A stretch of 64,000 nucleotides of DNA from Bacteroidales bacterium (GTDB lineage Bacteria; Bacteroidota; Bacteroidia; Bacteroidales; F082). Below the pieces are notes generated by a model that was given only the letters and a program-made list of their open reading frames with translations, had not been told where the DNA came from and searched no databases. The stretch is from the NCBI GenBank assembly GCA_024400425.1, contig JAKSMV010000017.1:1-64000 (forward strand). Direction: 5' to 3'. A program made the position numbers and the translations under genes. Shown here piece after piece: positions 34,853-42,880 of this stretch; position 1 is the first letter of the stretch; every line of letters starts with the position of its first letter.

Positions 34853-35776
34853 ATGGAAACAGCACAATTAGTATCATCACCTTTGAACTACACAGGAGGC
34901 AAATTCAAATTGTTGCCGCAGATTCTTCCTTTCTTTCCTGACGGAATCAGCACATTTGTCGACCTGTTTTGCGGTGGCGGTAATGTCGGAGCCAATGCCA
35001 TTTGTAGGAATGTGATTTTCAACGATTCTGACAAGAACCTGTCATTGTTGTTGAACGCCTTTAAGAATCTTGACGAAAACATTATTTTTCAATGGATTGA
35101 AGAGACTATCGACACCTACGGACTGTCCAAATCAAGTGAGTTTGGATATGATTACTATCAATGCAACAGTAGCGAAGGATTGGGCAAATACAACCGTGAA
35201 AGATTCTACAAACTCCGTGACGATTTTAACAGGCAAGACACACGCGATTATCGCTATTATGTTATTTTGTATGTCCTGATAGTATATGCTTTCAACAATC
35301 AGATTCGCTTCAATGTCGAAGGGTACTTCAATCTTCCTGTCGGCAAGCGCGACTTCAACAAAGCCATGCAAAAAAAACTATCCAATTTCATTCAGCGTCT
35401 GCACGAAATTGAATGTCGCTTTATGCACGAAGACTTCCGCAACATCGATTTTGAGAGATTGACAGAAAACGACTTTGTATATGCCGACCCGCCCTATTTG
35501 ATAACATGCGCCGCATACAACGAAAACGGAGGATGGGGCAAAGAGAAAGAAACCTCCCTGCTTGAATTGCTTGACACACTTAATGAAAGACACATCAGGT
35601 TTGCCCTGTCGAATGTGTTGACAAGCAAGGGGAAAAGCAACTCCTTACTTATTGATTGGCTCGGCGAACATCCCGATTACCATTGCCATCATCTTAATTT
35701 CAATTATTCAAATTCAAACTACCAAACTAAAGACAGGACCTCGGGAAGTGATGAAGTCCTGATAACAAACTACTGA
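34853..35776 (+). CDS. D12-class N6-adenine DNA methyltransferase 2
   Basis: A 307-residue Dam-like methyltransferase. SSPLNYTGGKFKLLPQI (motif X), TFVDLFCGGGNVGANA (motif I) and FVYADPPYLITCAAYN (motif IV) are in order. The start at 34853 begins right after the previous stop; the in-frame extension to 34742 would overlap methyltransferase 1 by 110 bp and lacks family similarity. Having two different D12 enzymes in tandem is the usual solution when the recognition site is non-palindromic. The restriction gene starts one base after the stop. Confidence 0.9.
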   Translation: METAQLVSSPLNYTGGKFKLLPQILPFFPDGISTFVDLFCGGGNVGANAICRNVIFNDSDKNLSLLLNAFKNLDENIIFQWIEETIDTYGLSKSSEFGYDYYQCNSSEGLGKYNRERFYKLRDDFNRQDTRDYRYYVILYVLIVYAFNNQIRFNVEGYFNLPVGKRDFNKAMQKKLSNFIQRLHEIECRFMHEDFRNIDFERLTENDFVYADPPYLITCAAYNENGGWGKEKETSLLELLDTLNERHIRFALSNVLTSKGKSNSLLIDWLGEHPDYHCHHLNFNYSNSNYQTKDRTSGSDEVLITNY

Positions 35777-35777
35777 T

Positions 35778-37859
35778 ATGGAAATCGAAAAAGGACATGT
35801 ATTTAATTTATGGGATACTAATGGCAGGCGCAACGACATCACGAATGCGATAAAAATCTACTTGGATATTCTCTCTAGAATTGAAGAAGACTATCCTGAT
35901 GAACCATGGGGCAATTACCCCAACAGTCTCCAGCAATTCCGTTTCTATAAGGAAGCCATCAGCGAATCACCCGAAGTTTTCCAAGAACACGGAAAATATG
36001 ATGATTTCATCAATTCGATAAACGGAAGTGAAGAATCATTCAACAAGAAAAGACTAAAGCTGTCAACAAGTCAAAGGGACAACCTTGACAAGAATATAGA
36101 AGCACGAGCCCGGCACTACACCAGCAACTTAGTGAGATTGGGGCTGTCAGATGACGACAGAAACATTTCTCCTACCGGTAATTTGTTCCGAAAGGGCGGC
36201 ATCACACGCGACGAAATCGAAAAGCTATTGCCATTAGATGACATCAATCTAATCATATTACGGCAGCTGCTGAAATTTCGGGTTTACACGAAAAAAGACG
36301 AGAATGGCAACAGGAACTTCTATTCACCTTGTTTCATGGCTTTTTATTTGCTGACCAAGGCCAACGCAATTGATAAAGACAATTTCAGATGTAAAATCCA
36401 AGGCATTTCGCCATATTGGAAAGAACAATATGACCTGGAACAACTCCTAGATGAGAGCATGGATATCCATGATTTCATCAAAGACGGCACAAACATACCA
36501 GAGTGCTTTCAACGACACGACAAAATCAACAGACAAGATTTCAACACTCACATCAGGAACAGGAAAAGCAGTTCGGTCACTGCCATCTACTATGATTTTT
36601 ACAACGCACTTTACGACTATGTGGAAAATCCTACAGAAAGCACATACTCAGTCTTAAAAGCGTTTTTCCATAATGGTAACACTTCAAAACTAAACAAGGC
36701 TTTCGGATACGGTCAACCAGTCTTCAAATGGGGAACGTCGACTGCTCCGTATTCTTTCCATCAGTTTCAGGAAGAAAACAGTTCATCTCCTTTACTGACA
36801 CAAGACATCAACGAGGTTTTTTACCAGCATTATTCCGATTCAAAATTCATTGATTCCGCCTACGAATATTCAGACACGACAATCAGACTTCTAAATGCTA
36901 CTGGCGTTTTCAAATTCGGGAAACCTTTGGTTGAACTTTCATATTCAGAAATATGGAAATCAATATTCAATCATTTTTCCCTGATTGAGAACATATTTGG
37001 AACCGCTACACAAGCAGAATACGCCGCATACGAATCAGGCATTTCCGCTTATTTTTGCAAAGAAGAAAGTCTTTGCGAGATTTTAAGGTTCGATGACGAA
37101 ACCACAAAACAAATCATTACCGAAATGAGCGTTGCTCTTGGCTGTGACAATTTTGAGATAAAAGACAGACTTGAAGAAAGTAACAGACATCTTCTTGAAC
37201 AACATATTGAGACAAAATACCCAATAGAAAGAACCATTGAATTACTCAAGATGTTTTCCGACAGAAACAACGACAATCAAATCAAAAGTATTGTAAACGA
37301 TTCCGCAACAGTGCCAACCATTTACGAATACATGGTAGCCATTGCTTGGTATTATATTTCTGAGAAATCCATTTCAGTTTACGACAGTTTGAATCTGACA
37401 TTAAATGCCGATTTTGAACCCGAAATCCATGCAGCAGGTGGCGGAGGCGATATTGAAGTTGATTACGACGACCACATGGTTCTACTCGAAGCCACCTTGA
37501 TGAATCCTTCTGCGCAAAAAAGAGGCGAATGGGAACCTGTATTAAGGCACGCCACCAACTTAAAGACAGAAATCCAGCCTAAGTCCTTAGTCACATTATT
37601 TGTGGCAGACAAACTGGATTTTAACACGATCAACATCTGGAGAGCTGTAGCTTCTGTCCCATTAAAAGCGAGCAATTCCGAGAAACAAACCGACCATGTC
37701 ATCATAATGCCGTTCACGAACGAAGAATTGTGTAATTTCATAGAAAAAGGCATAACCGATGATAGCATTATTGCAGCAATCAACTCTTCTTACGACGAAA
37801 TTTCAACCAATTTCAATGACAACTGGAGACAAGATATAATGAGTACTATCATAAACTAA
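35778..37859 (+). CDS. AlwI-family type IIS restriction endonuclease
   Basis: A 693-residue endonuclease. The C-terminal part carries a PD-(D/E)xK-like core, GGGGDIEVDYDDHMVLLEATL (about 555-575), the arrangement seen in the AlwI/MlyI/PleI family of short-distance type IIS enzymes. N-terminal ~350 residues would bind the asymmetric site (AlwI itself reads GGATC). Between the two D12 methyltransferases and a third methyltransferase it forms a compact operon; the stop overlaps the next ATG (TAATG). Assignment rests on the motif, length and context; specificity is not predictable by eye. Confidence 0.8.
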   Translation: MEIEKGHVFNLWDTNGRRNDITNAIKIYLDILSRIEEDYPDEPWGNYPNSLQQFRFYKEAISESPEVFQEHGKYDDFINSINGSEESFNKKRLKLSTSQRDNLDKNIEARARHYTSNLVRLGLSDDDRNISPTGNLFRKGGITRDEIEKLLPLDDINLIILRQLLKFRVYTKKDENGNRNFYSPCFMAFYLLTKANAIDKDNFRCKIQGISPYWKEQYDLEQLLDESMDIHDFIKDGTNIPECFQRHDKINRQDFNTHIRNRKSSSVTAIYYDFYNALYDYVENPTESTYSVLKAFFHNGNTSKLNKAFGYGQPVFKWGTSTAPYSFHQFQEENSSSPLLTQDINEVFYQHYSDSKFIDSAYEYSDTTIRLLNATGVFKFGKPLVELSYSEIWKSIFNHFSLIENIFGTATQAEYAAYESGISAYFCKEESLCEILRFDDETTKQIITEMSVALGCDNFEIKDRLEESNRHLLEQHIETKYPIERTIELLKMFSDRNNDNQIKSIVNDSATVPTIYEYMVAIAWYYISEKSISVYDSLNLTLNADFEPEIHAAGGGGDIEVDYDDHMVLLEATLMNPSAQKRGEWEPVLRHATNLKTEIQPKSLVTLFVADKLDFNTINIWRAVASVPLKASNSEKQTDHVIIMPFTNEELCNFIEKGITDDSIIAAINSSYDEISTNFNDNWRQDIMSTIIN

Positions 37860-39046
37860 TGGACGATTCTTTCTTTTACATTGATGGATTTCGGCTGCTA
37901 AAGAATGATTCATTCGAACAGCTTTCAAAGATTACAGATTCTTTCGACATGATTTTTGCCGATCCTCCCTATTTCCTATCCGACGGCGGCAAAACCATTC
38001 GTGGAAATCGCATCGTTACTTTAAACAACGGTGATTGGGACAGGCCAAGAACTGAAAAAGAAAAAGATGAATTCAATTTCCGATGGCTTTCGCTGTGTAA
38101 GGAGAGATTGAAAAAGGACGGAACAATATGGGTATGCGGCACTTTTCACAACATTCATTCAGTTGAGCGTTGCATGATTGATTTGGGATACAAGATATTG
38201 AATGTCATTACTTGGCAAAAGACAGACCCGCCGCCTTCTTTGACCGAGACAAGATTTAATTTTTCATCGGAGTACATCATTTGGGCAGCAAAATCAAAAG
38301 AAAGCAAGCATTTTTTAAATGCTTCACTGCTCAAATCCCTCAACGGAGGGCGTCACATGCCCGACGTATGGCGTCTTCCCTCGGTGGGCCTTTGGGAGAA
38401 ACGCTGCGGCAAGCACCCCACTCAGAAACCCCTGCACCTGCTCTACCGCATCATTCTGGCCTGCACCCGCGAGGGCGACCACATCCTCGATCCTTTCGCC
38501 GGGAGCTGCACCACAGGCATCGCCGCCAACCTGCTCGGCCGCAATTTCACCGGCATCGACCAAAGCGAGGAATACCTTCAGCTGGGCCAACGCCGCCGCA
38601 ACGAAATCGACGACCCGAAGACTGCCGCCAAAATGCTTCGCAAAATGAAGGAAAATCCCGAAGAGACTACCGTCCTAGTCAACCACGCCCGCAAAGACCT
38701 GCGCCTGCTGATGATTGAAAAAGGCATCTGCTACCTGCGCGCCGGCGATTCACAAGGCTCGCTGCAAGTCACACCGGGCTTCGAACGCATGAACTACATC
38801 GTGCTGCACACAGGAGGCAACAATGCCAGCATGTTCCGCCTCAAAACCAAAGGCTGTTTCCAGATCTGGACGCGCAAGACCCTCGAACAGCACGGCTTCT
38901 CGCCCGAACACGCACCCTACTACATCGTCCTCCTTTTCGACAACAGCAAGGAGATTCCTTTTGCAAAAGACATCGATTTGCGCCAACGCCTCAACACCTA
39001 CCGCGCCAAAATCCGTCCTCTGAGCGATTTCATCGGACTGAAGTGA
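37859..39046 (+). CDS. Beta-class site-specific DNA methyltransferase, compositional chimera
   Basis: A 395-residue methyltransferase in which motif IV (FADPPYFLSDGG, about 36) precedes motif I (DPFAGSCTTGIAANLLGRNFTGID, about 215-240), the beta-class N4-cytosine/N6-adenine order (DpnA-like). A C-terminal ~130-residue extension (from about residue 265, beginning near KAGYL-type NHARKDLRLLMIEKGICYLRA) is additional. By hand count, bases 37861-38340 are 40% GC but 38341-38820 are 60%. The break falls within the gene while the frame is preserved, so the N- and C-terminal halves have different origins. It is translationally coupled to the restriction gene (TAATG). Confidence 0.88.
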   Translation: MDDSFFYIDGFRLLKNDSFEQLSKITDSFDMIFADPPYFLSDGGKTIRGNRIVTLNNGDWDRPRTEKEKDEFNFRWLSLCKERLKKDGTIWVCGTFHNIHSVERCMIDLGYKILNVITWQKTDPPPSLTETRFNFSSEYIIWAAKSKESKHFLNASLLKSLNGGRHMPDVWRLPSVGLWEKRCGKHPTQKPLHLLYRIILACTREGDHILDPFAGSCTTGIAANLLGRNFTGIDQSEEYLQLGQRRRNEIDDPKTAAKMLRKMKENPEETTVLVNHARKDLRLLMIEKGICYLRAGDSQGSLQVTPGFERMNYIVLHTGGNNASMFRLKTKGCFQIWTRKTLEQHGFSPEHAPYYIVLLFDNSKEIPFAKDIDLRQRLNTYRAKIRPLSDFIGLK

Positions 39047-39079
39047 TGGAATTTGCCAACAAAACTTTCAACTTAGCTG

Positions 39080-39321
39080 TGACAAAATCACAATGCCATT
39101 ATTAACCAACAAACTCATTATCAATAATATAACAAAATTCATTTTGTCAAAAAATCATTTGTCATTTTGTCACAATAAGCAAATTCAACCTCTTCGTCAT
39201 TTGTCACCTATTGATAAAATAATTAATAATAATTATTTATTAGGTATAATAAGTAGGCGAAAAGAGGTTGGGACATCGAAATCGCTTATTGTGATTTTTT
39301 GACAAATGACAAAATGACAAA
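39080..39321. repeat. Iteron-like TTTGTCA repeats in a large AT-rich dyad
   Basis: This is most of the 478-bp gene-free gap. The heptamer TTTGTCA occurs at 39143, 39158, 39166 and 39200, and its complement TGACAAA at 39080, 39300, 39307 and 39315. CACAATAAGC 39171-39180 pairs with 39284-39293, and CAACCTCTT 39186-39194 with 39262-39270, around an AT-only centre near 39230. It resembles a replication origin or a multi-site operator. The rest of the gap (39322-39455) shows nothing notable. Confidence 0.65.
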
Positions 39322-39455
39322 ATCGCCTTGCTGAGGTACGCACTATACCAAGGCCGTACCAAGGCTATCTCCGCATCCAGCCTCCTGCCGCTCCGCTCCC
39401 ACCCCGCTTCGTTGCAGAACGGAGAAAACACTCAAAAAAATGCCGGGCGGTGTGC

Positions 39456-39498
39456 AAAAAACACGGCCTTGGCATTGCCCATGTCGCTTGTTTTCATT
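39456..39498 (+). repeat. 43-bp direct repeat, left copy
   Basis: It is identical to 40397-40439 (ACACGGCCTTGGCATTGCCC, then ATGTCGCTTGTTTTCATT). The two copies flank the FISUMP gene. In this copy the -7 promoter sequence that follows the right copy is corrupted. Confidence 0.9.
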
Positions 39499-39524
39499 TT
39501 CCGTGCATTTACGGCAAACACGGA

Positions 39525-40238
39525 TCAATTCTGTGGGCTGCAGACTGGGCGGACCGGCCGTCCATACTGGCGGTAGTTGCTTTCCATGCGCACGAAGGTG
39601 GAAGTGAAGTACAAGCCGTACGAGGCAATCGGGACATCGGTGTAGAGCGAACTCGCCCAGGAGTAGCCGTTGGAACCGACGTTGTCGAGGATGCCACCGT
39701 TGTAGCAGCCGGCTGCCGGCAGGAAGATGCTGTTGCCGTTAGGGCCTGTGACTTTTCTTCCGCTCACACCATTCTGCGTCGTCCATTTCCATTTACATTT
39801 TCTCAACTCTTTAATCTCTTTATATGTAGGCATGCGCCAGCCGCCGCCCCAATTCACGTGAGCCACGTCGTCCTCAAGGTCGAGAACCGTCTTGTTGTCA
39901 ATGGGACCGTAATCTGAATTCGTGTTGTATTTGGTGAGTTTGTCATAATCACCGTTGCACCACTTATAAGTGCTCCAGTTGTACGTGCTCTTTGTCTCCG
40001 TCTCGCCCCAGGCGTAATAATTGCCGTAGTCCTCTGGCGAGTCCGCGCCGATGTTGCACGTCGCCCACAGCGTGCCGCTCGGGAGGCCGAGGTCAACGTA
40101 CTCATGGCCGGCAATTGTGCCATTGCCACCTGTAATGCCACCGTCAGGCTCGTTGTTATCGTCTTTCTTGCACGATACGCACAGCGCCATCGCCATGCAG
40201 GCCATAACCATTACTAATGTCTTGAAATGTATCTTCAT
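39525..40238 (-). CDS. FISUMP-domain lipoprotein
   Basis: A 237-residue lipoprotein: MAMALCVSC gives a lipobox cysteine followed by an acidic KKDDNNE linker. The domain from about residue 44 starts with YVDLGLPSGTLWATCNIGA and ends with YGRPVRPV, characteristic of the Fibrobacter succinogenes major paralogous (FISUMP/DUF1566-like) domain of surface proteins in gut Bacteroidota. The binding target is unknown. The gene is flanked by two exact 43-bp direct repeats in the opposite transcriptional context, suggesting insertion or removal as a unit. Confidence 0.85.
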   Translation of the reverse strand: MKIHFKTLVMVMACMAMALCVSCKKDDNNEPDGGITGGNGTIAGHEYVDLGLPSGTLWATCNIGADSPEDYGNYYAWGETETKSTYNWSTYKWCNGDYDKLTKYNTNSDYGPIDNKTVLDLEDDVAHVNWGGGWRMPTYKEIKELRKCKWKWTTQNGVSGRKVTGPNGNSIFLPAAGCYNGGILDNVGSNGYSWASSLYTDVPIASYGLYFTSTFVRMESNYRQYGRPVRPVCSPQN

Positions 40239-40396
40239 TTTTATATGCCCTTAATCCGTATCGGGCGCAACTTTTTGTTTTGCTTGACTTATTTTAACTG
40301 TATTTCTTTTAAGCCGCAAAGGTAGAAAATTTTTGGTCATCAATATGACATTTTAATCTTGGCATTTTTTACCTATTGGCACAAGAAAAAACGATA

Positions 40397-40439
40397 AAAA
40401 AACACGGCCTTGGCATTGCCCATGTCGCTTGTTTTCATT
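40397..40439 (+). repeat. 43-bp direct repeat, right copy (promoter-bearing)
   Basis: This is the second copy of the repeat at 39456-39498. It supplies a TTG (40416-40418) that lies 20 bp before a TATCTTTG -7 element. Confidence 0.9.
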
Positions 40440-40446
40440 ATCTTTG
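40416..40446 (+). promoter_or_regulatory. Promoter for the first DUF6266 gene (TTG-N20-TATCTTTG)
   Basis: The -33 TTG and -7 TATCTTTG (40439-40446) have the Bacteroidota spacing. The 111-bp leader to the ATG at 40558 holds no other feature that I can see. Confidence 0.6.
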
Positions 40447-40557
40447 CATCGGCAAAGCCAGTCATCGGGATGCCGGATTTTGCTGCCACCCGCCCGGATG
40501 GGAATCATGTAGCGCATAAGAGTCCCTTAACGCAATTATTCGCCAAAACTTACTACA

Positions 40558-41175
40558 ATGGCAAAAGTAATGAATGGCCTTGTCATAGGCCGCGTAGGCC
40601 ATCTGGTCTATTACGTCAGGGACGGACAGCAGTGCGTGCGCACACTCGCCCCGAAGCAAAAGAAACCGCAAAGTCCTGCCCAGCTGCTGCAGCAGGCCAA
40701 GTTCACCGCCATGCAGCAATGGCTCACGCCGCTGAAAGACTATTTCCGCGCCTTCCCCGTCAAGGACTTGTCGAAGGCGGCTTTCAGCAGCAGCATCCGC
40801 CAGGCTTGCACCGCCGAAGGCGGCAAGGTCGGCATCGACGCCTCGAAGATGGTGCTCACCCAGGGGCCGCTCTGCGCCATGGAAGGCGGCGTCTTCACCC
40901 TCGAGGGGCGCACGCTGCACCTCAGCTGGAACGACAACACCCGGCTCATCATGAGCGACGCCACCGACCGCCTCGTCTGGCTGCTCTACAACCCCGACAC
41001 GATGACCTACCTGTCGGACCTCGGGGCTCAGCGCATGCCGCACCGCTTCGAGCGACACTGCTCCATCGAACTGCCCGCAACGGCAAAGGGCAGCCACCAC
41101 CTCTACGCCACTTTCTGCAACATCCACGGCAGCGCCATCAGCGACAGCACTTATCTGGGGGAGGTGATGCTATGA
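40558..41175 (+). CDS. DUF6266-like protein 1
   Basis: A 205-residue protein without a signal peptide. The first 45 residues (VMNGLVIGRVGHLVYYVRDG, then KKPQSPAQLLQQAKFTAM) follow the glycine-rich, proline/glutamine pattern of the DUF6266 family, also present at 42.9 kb. The remaining ~150 residues are beta-rich. DUF6266 genes commonly sit beside N-acetylmuramoyl-L-alanine amidases in Bacteroidales islands, and a phage-tail or virion origin has not been shown. The stop overlaps the next gene's start by 4 bp (ATGA). Confidence 0.7.
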   Translation: MAKVMNGLVIGRVGHLVYYVRDGQQCVRTLAPKQKKPQSPAQLLQQAKFTAMQQWLTPLKDYFRAFPVKDLSKAAFSSSIRQACTAEGGKVGIDASKMVLTQGPLCAMEGGVFTLEGRTLHLSWNDNTRLIMSDATDRLVWLLYNPDTMTYLSDLGAQRMPHRFERHCSIELPATAKGSHHLYATFCNIHGSAISDSTYLGEVML

Positions 41176-41360
41176 AAAAGGAACTGAATATTTTGCCCGG
41201 AGGGGTTGTGGATGAGCTGGATGTCATCGTCGCCACACAGTTGTCGCAGCGCACCTTGCGCCGGCTGAGGCAGAAAGGGACATTGCATTACTCGAAGATC
41301 GGCAAGCGCATCTTCTACCCTGTCGCCGACATCGAGAGTCTGATGAACGGGACGCTGTAA
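41172..41360 (+). CDS. Small helix-turn-helix protein (excisionase/MerR-like fold)
   Basis: A 62-residue protein, too short to stand out among longer frames. LSQRTLRRLRQKGTLHYSKI followed by GKRIFYPVADIESLMNG is the HTH_17/excisionase pattern (recognition helix, wing, aromatic, C-terminal helix). Translation is coupled to the upstream DUF6266 gene by an ATGA overlap. Such small HTH proteins act as recombination directionality factors or as repressors in Bacteroidota mobile elements; no integrase is nearby, so regulation is more likely. Confidence 0.8.
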   Translation: MKKELNILPGGVVDELDVIVATQLSQRTLRRLRQKGTLHYSKIGKRIFYPVADIESLMNGTL

Positions 41361-41394
41361 ACGCAAAATTGGCGACCGCAGATTTGGTTTTGTT

Positions 41395-41463
41395 GACCGC
41401 GAATCTGGCGAATTGAGCGAATAGGGCCGTTCGTCATTCGCTTGATTAGCTTAATTCGCGGTC
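41395..41463. repeat. 69-bp palindromic repeat, left copy
   Basis: GACCGCGAAT ... ATTCGCGGTC form the ends, with inner arms GAATTGAGCGAAT / ATTCGCTTGATTAGC. A second copy lies at 42524-42592. It overlaps the stop codon of the RhuM-PLD gene by two bases. Confidence 0.85.
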
Positions 41464-42382
41464 AAATTGCCCCAAGCTGCTGCAGTATGATGCTTTTGTC
41501 GAGGCCCAGCCTTGAGAAGGCAAAGAGCCGCTTGCCCAAGTCCTTGACGGAGGCTCCAAGATGATACACATCATCGTCGATAATCAGAAACCTATCGTGG
41601 AAACGGCTGGCACAGGCATGCACCTCGACTTTCATGTCGGGGTGCTGTGCGTTGTAGAGAGTAGCGGCATGACTGATGGCCGCATTGACGGTCTCAGTGT
41701 AGATTTCTGCCTTGACACCAGCTTCACGATGTCCCAAGACATCGATGACCGATGCGTCGATATAATTGTCAATAAGCACAATGCCATGCCGTGCCGATTT
41801 TATCAATTCCTCCACAAAACGGTAGGCGTCAAAAATCTGGCCCTCGAAGAAGACCCCCTCTATGGGTGGCTGATTGGTGCGGATGAAAAAATCGATTTGC
41901 TGCTGCTGCAATTGCAACTGGTTTTCGATTTTCATTATCCTTTCCTGCTGTTCGTCAAGGCGCATATCAACCTGTCGTTGCATAGCAACAAACTGCTGAT
42001 TGACAGCATAACCGCGCAGAAGATATTCCTTGAGCACTCCGTTTGCCCATTGCCGAAACACGATGCCTTGTTTCGATTTCACCCGGTAACCTACCGAAAT
42101 AATCATATCCAGATTATAGAAATCAACCATGTAGGTTTTGCCATCAGCGGCAGTATAGGCAAAATTTGCCCAAACTGACTCTTTGGTCAACTCGCCTTCG
42201 CTAAAAACAGACCTTACATGTTTGCCAATGACACTCCTATCCCTTCCGAATAATTGCGCCATCTGGTCGATGGAAAGCCACACGGTATCTGACACAAGTT
42301 TCACTTCTAAACTAATATTCTCATCGGGTTGGTAAAGGACTATTTCACCCGATTGGGTTGCTGGTATGGATAATTCGTTCAT
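41462..42382 (-). CDS. RhuM-like DNA-binding protein with C-terminal PLD-type domain
   Basis: A 306-residue fusion. Residues ~10-130 are the RhuM/KilA-like virulence domain (VWLSIDQMAQLFGRDRSVIG, VDFYNLDMIISVGYRVKSK). A glutamine-rich coiled coil spans about 145-170. The C-terminal ~130 residues resemble a single phospholipase-D-type nuclease unit: HGIVLIDNYIDASVI and FHDRFLIIDDDVYHLGASV, where HDRFLIID takes the place of HxK. Lys is replaced by Arg, so activity is uncertain. The gene is enclosed by two 69-bp palindromic repeats. A defence or stress role is plausible; RhuM was named for Salmonella virulence without a known mechanism. Confidence 0.8.
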   Translation of the reverse strand: MNELSIPATQSGEIVLYQPDENISLEVKLVSDTVWLSIDQMAQLFGRDRSVIGKHVRSVFSEGELTKESVWANFAYTAADGKTYMVDFYNLDMIISVGYRVKSKQGIVFRQWANGVLKEYLLRGYAVNQQFVAMQRQVDMRLDEQQERIMKIENQLQLQQQQIDFFIRTNQPPIEGVFFEGQIFDAYRFVEELIKSARHGIVLIDNYIDASVIDVLGHREAGVKAEIYTETVNAAISHAATLYNAQHPDMKVEVHACASRFHDRFLIIDDDVYHLGASVKDLGKRLFAFSRLGLDKSIILQQLGAI

Positions 42383-42523
42383 TGTGTGTGAATGTTTTCA
42401 TTTCCGCTGCAAAGATGCAACACCTGTCAAGACTAAGCCGCTGATTAAACGTTTGTTGTCGAATGTAATCGTTTGTTGTCGTTTGCTGTCGGATATAATG
42501 CTGGAAATCAATGATTATAATAG

Positions 42524-42592
42524 AACCGCGAATCTGGTGAATTGAATGAATGGAGTTGTCCGTCATTCGCTTGATTAGCTCGATTCGTGGTC
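42524..42592. repeat. 69-bp palindromic repeat, right copy
   Basis: This is the second copy of the palindrome at 41395-41463, in direct orientation, with scattered substitutions. The two copies bracket the RhuM-PLD gene. Confidence 0.85.
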
Positions 42593-42670
42593 AGAAGAAA
42601 AGGGAAACAGGCATGTCATTGCGGTCACAGAGGACACATCGCAACCCATTGCGGCACATGACGGACAGGC

Positions 42671-42703
42671 TTGACAATATCCCGTTTTTTCGTTATATCT
42701 TTG
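42671..42703 (+). promoter_or_regulatory. Promoter for DUF6266-lysis operon (TTG-N22-TATCTTTG)
   Basis: A TTGAC at 42671 and TATCTTTG at 42696-42703 form a textbook Bacteroidota promoter. The roughly 175-nt leader that follows contains three copies of a palindrome. Confidence 0.7.
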
Positions 42704-42736
42704 CACCGTGAACGTTCACAAAGAACCAAAACCTTG

Positions 42737-42862
42737 TAGAGACGCGCCATGGCACGTCTCGATTAACAACACGATTATGAGACGTGCCATGGCGCGTCTC
42801 TACCAAAAACCAAAATTCAAATAATATTCATCAACCTTGAGACGTGCCATGGCGCGTCTCTA
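42737..42862. repeat. Three copies of a 24-bp GAGACG-GCCATGGC-CGTCTC palindrome
   Basis: Copies lie at 42737-42760, 42779-42802 and 42839-42862. The last two are followed by the same CTACCAAAAACCAAA tail. All are in the mRNA leader upstream of the second DUF6266 gene, the final one ending 19 bp before the ATG. The palindrome centre is an NcoI-like CCATGG. Such REP-type palindromes are dispersed in Bacteroidota genomes. Confidence 0.85.
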
Positions 42863-42880
42863 CCAAAAACCAAATCTATT

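Noticed and set aside
39080..39321. CRISPR-like array
   Set aside because: Repeats are heptamers in both orientations with no uniform spacers and no cas genes.
40410..41360. 316-residue plus frame over the DUF6266 gene
   Set aside because: Low-complexity Arg/Pro/Ala/His translation. Only its last 62 codons (the HTH protein) are real and are annotated separately.
41172..41360. Excisionase indicating a complete integrative element
   Set aside because: No integrase, relaxase or transposase found in the window; kept as a small HTH protein only.
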